NCBI GenBank assembly: GCA_009776965.1
Contig: WRMU01000051.1
Span: 1 to 5,048, forward strand
Length of the DNA: 5,048 bases
Source of the DNA: Microgenomates group bacterium
Lineage (GTDB): Bacteria > Patescibacteriota > Microgenomatia > UBA1400 > PJMF01
Direction: 5' to 3'
Part shown: piece by piece, positions 4,617 to 5,048 of the stretch
Numbering within the stretch: position 1 is the first letter of the stretch
How the letters are laid out: every line of letters begins with the position of its first letter
Translations under genes and position numbers: made by a program
Notes under the pieces: generated by a model
Seen by the model: only the letters and a program-made list of their open reading frames with translations
Databases searched by the model: none
Told to the model about the DNA's origin: nothing

Positions 4617-5048
4617 ATGTTGGGCAATGTGACCTCTATCTTAGGGATGAATGCGCGCAACCAAGTGTTTGTGAAGCAGAACTCGGCGATGGCAAAAAAA
4701 ATTGCTCATTCCAAAATTAATACTAAATTGCTGCTGCAGGAAAAAGGAATTACTACTCCTAAAATCTATCAATTACTGGACTCGCCTTCTCAAGTTGAGG
4801 GGATTGATTGGTCGGTGTTGACGGAAGATTTTGTGATTAAACCGACGAATGGATCGGGCGGAAAAGGAGTATTGGTAATTAAAAGCCAAATCGCCCCCCA
4901 TATTTGGCGGGATAGTGTGGGTGAGAGTTGGAGTAAGGAGCAGTTGGAGCTACACTGTTTGGATATTTTGGAGGGAAAGTATTCCACTCATGCCTTGGGT
5001 AATAATCAGTTGATTATTGAGGAGCGGGTTCCCATTCATCCTTTATTT
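4617..5048 (+). CDS. Alpha-L-glutamate-ligase-like ATP-grasp protein, N-terminal part (cut by window edge)
   Basis: ATP-grasp ligases join a carboxylate to an amine through an acyl-phosphate. The 144 visible residues, perhaps under half of the protein, show the marks of the alpha-L-glutamate ligase (RimK-like) group that accompanies 7TM-transglutaminase proteins: an N-terminal ILGMNARN (8-15), a pre-ATP-grasp segment SKINTKLLLQEKGITTPK (32-49) with Lys37, the glycine-rich ATP loop FVIKPTNGSGGKGVLVI (72-88) with Lys75, and IIEERV (133-138), which should form the adenine hinge. The metal-binding residues and substrate site lie beyond the window. The start ATG lies 3 nt after the 7TM stop; the AGG at 4612-4614 is too close to be a useful ribosome site, so translation is probably coupled. 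The cytoplasmic side of the 7TM protein is the expected place of action. Substrate is unknown: peptide, amino acid or cell-envelope precursor are all possible. Confidence 0.88.
   Translation, partial: MLGNVTSILGMNARNQVFVKQNSAMAKKIAHSKINTKLLLQEKGITTPKIYQLLDSPSQVEGIDWSVLTEDFVIKPTNGSGGKGVLVIKSQIAPHIWRDSVGESWSKEQLELHCLDILEGKYSTHALGNNQLIIEERVPIHPLF

Noticed and set aside
4790..4987. A 65-residue minus-strand open frame.
   Set aside because: It is antisense to the ATP-grasp gene, whose ATP-binding loop and hinge motifs are clear on the plus strand.

Overview
The window looks like a piece of a bacterial chromosome from the Candidate Phyla Radiation (Patescibacteria), perhaps Microgenomates-like. 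This is an inference from four things: very compact gene packing (1-nt gap, 4-nt overlap, 3-nt gap), almost no Shine-Dalgarno sequences, a seryl-tRNA synthetase with an atypical motif 3, and a 7TM plus ATP-grasp pair that I recall as frequent in such genomes. No rRNA, tRNA, CRISPR array, insertion sequence or phage gene is seen. Conserved reading frames contain no in-frame TGA, so the standard bacterial code fits.

Layout. Positions 1-516 (minus strand) hold the N-terminal 172 residues of a RecQ DNA helicase, cut by the window edge. Positions 517-685 are a divergent intergenic region. It has a -10 box for recQ that coincides with a perfect DnaA-box 9-mer, a tandem 11-bp repeat, a nested inverted-repeat element, and a promoter for serS. 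Positions 686-3622 (plus strand) form a tight operon: serS; a fused RfaE2-like nucleotidyltransferase plus TsaC/YrdC protein; and a NadD-like adenylyltransferase. Positions 3623-3692 are a short gap with an extended -10 promoter embedded in a perfect 9-bp palindrome. Positions 3693-5048 start a second operon: a signal-peptide-bearing 7-helix membrane protein of the 7TM-transglutaminase type without the transglutaminase domain, then the first 144 residues of an alpha-L-glutamate-ligase-like ATP-grasp enzyme, cut by the window edge.

How the genes work together. The first operon joins tRNA charging (SerRS), the first step of t6A tRNA modification (TsaC domain) and NAD(P) cofactor synthesis (NadD), which makes sense as a housekeeping growth operon. 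The role of the extra nucleotidyltransferase domain fused to TsaC is unknown. The second operon is the least understood part. Its ATP-grasp protein should form an amide or peptide bond, and the 7TM partner probably ties that activity to the membrane; substrate and product are unknown.

Composition. The plus strand is G-rich over C in recQ as well as in the plus-strand genes, so recQ's own coding strand is C-rich. This points to replication-strand bias, with the plus strand leading and recQ on the lagging strand.
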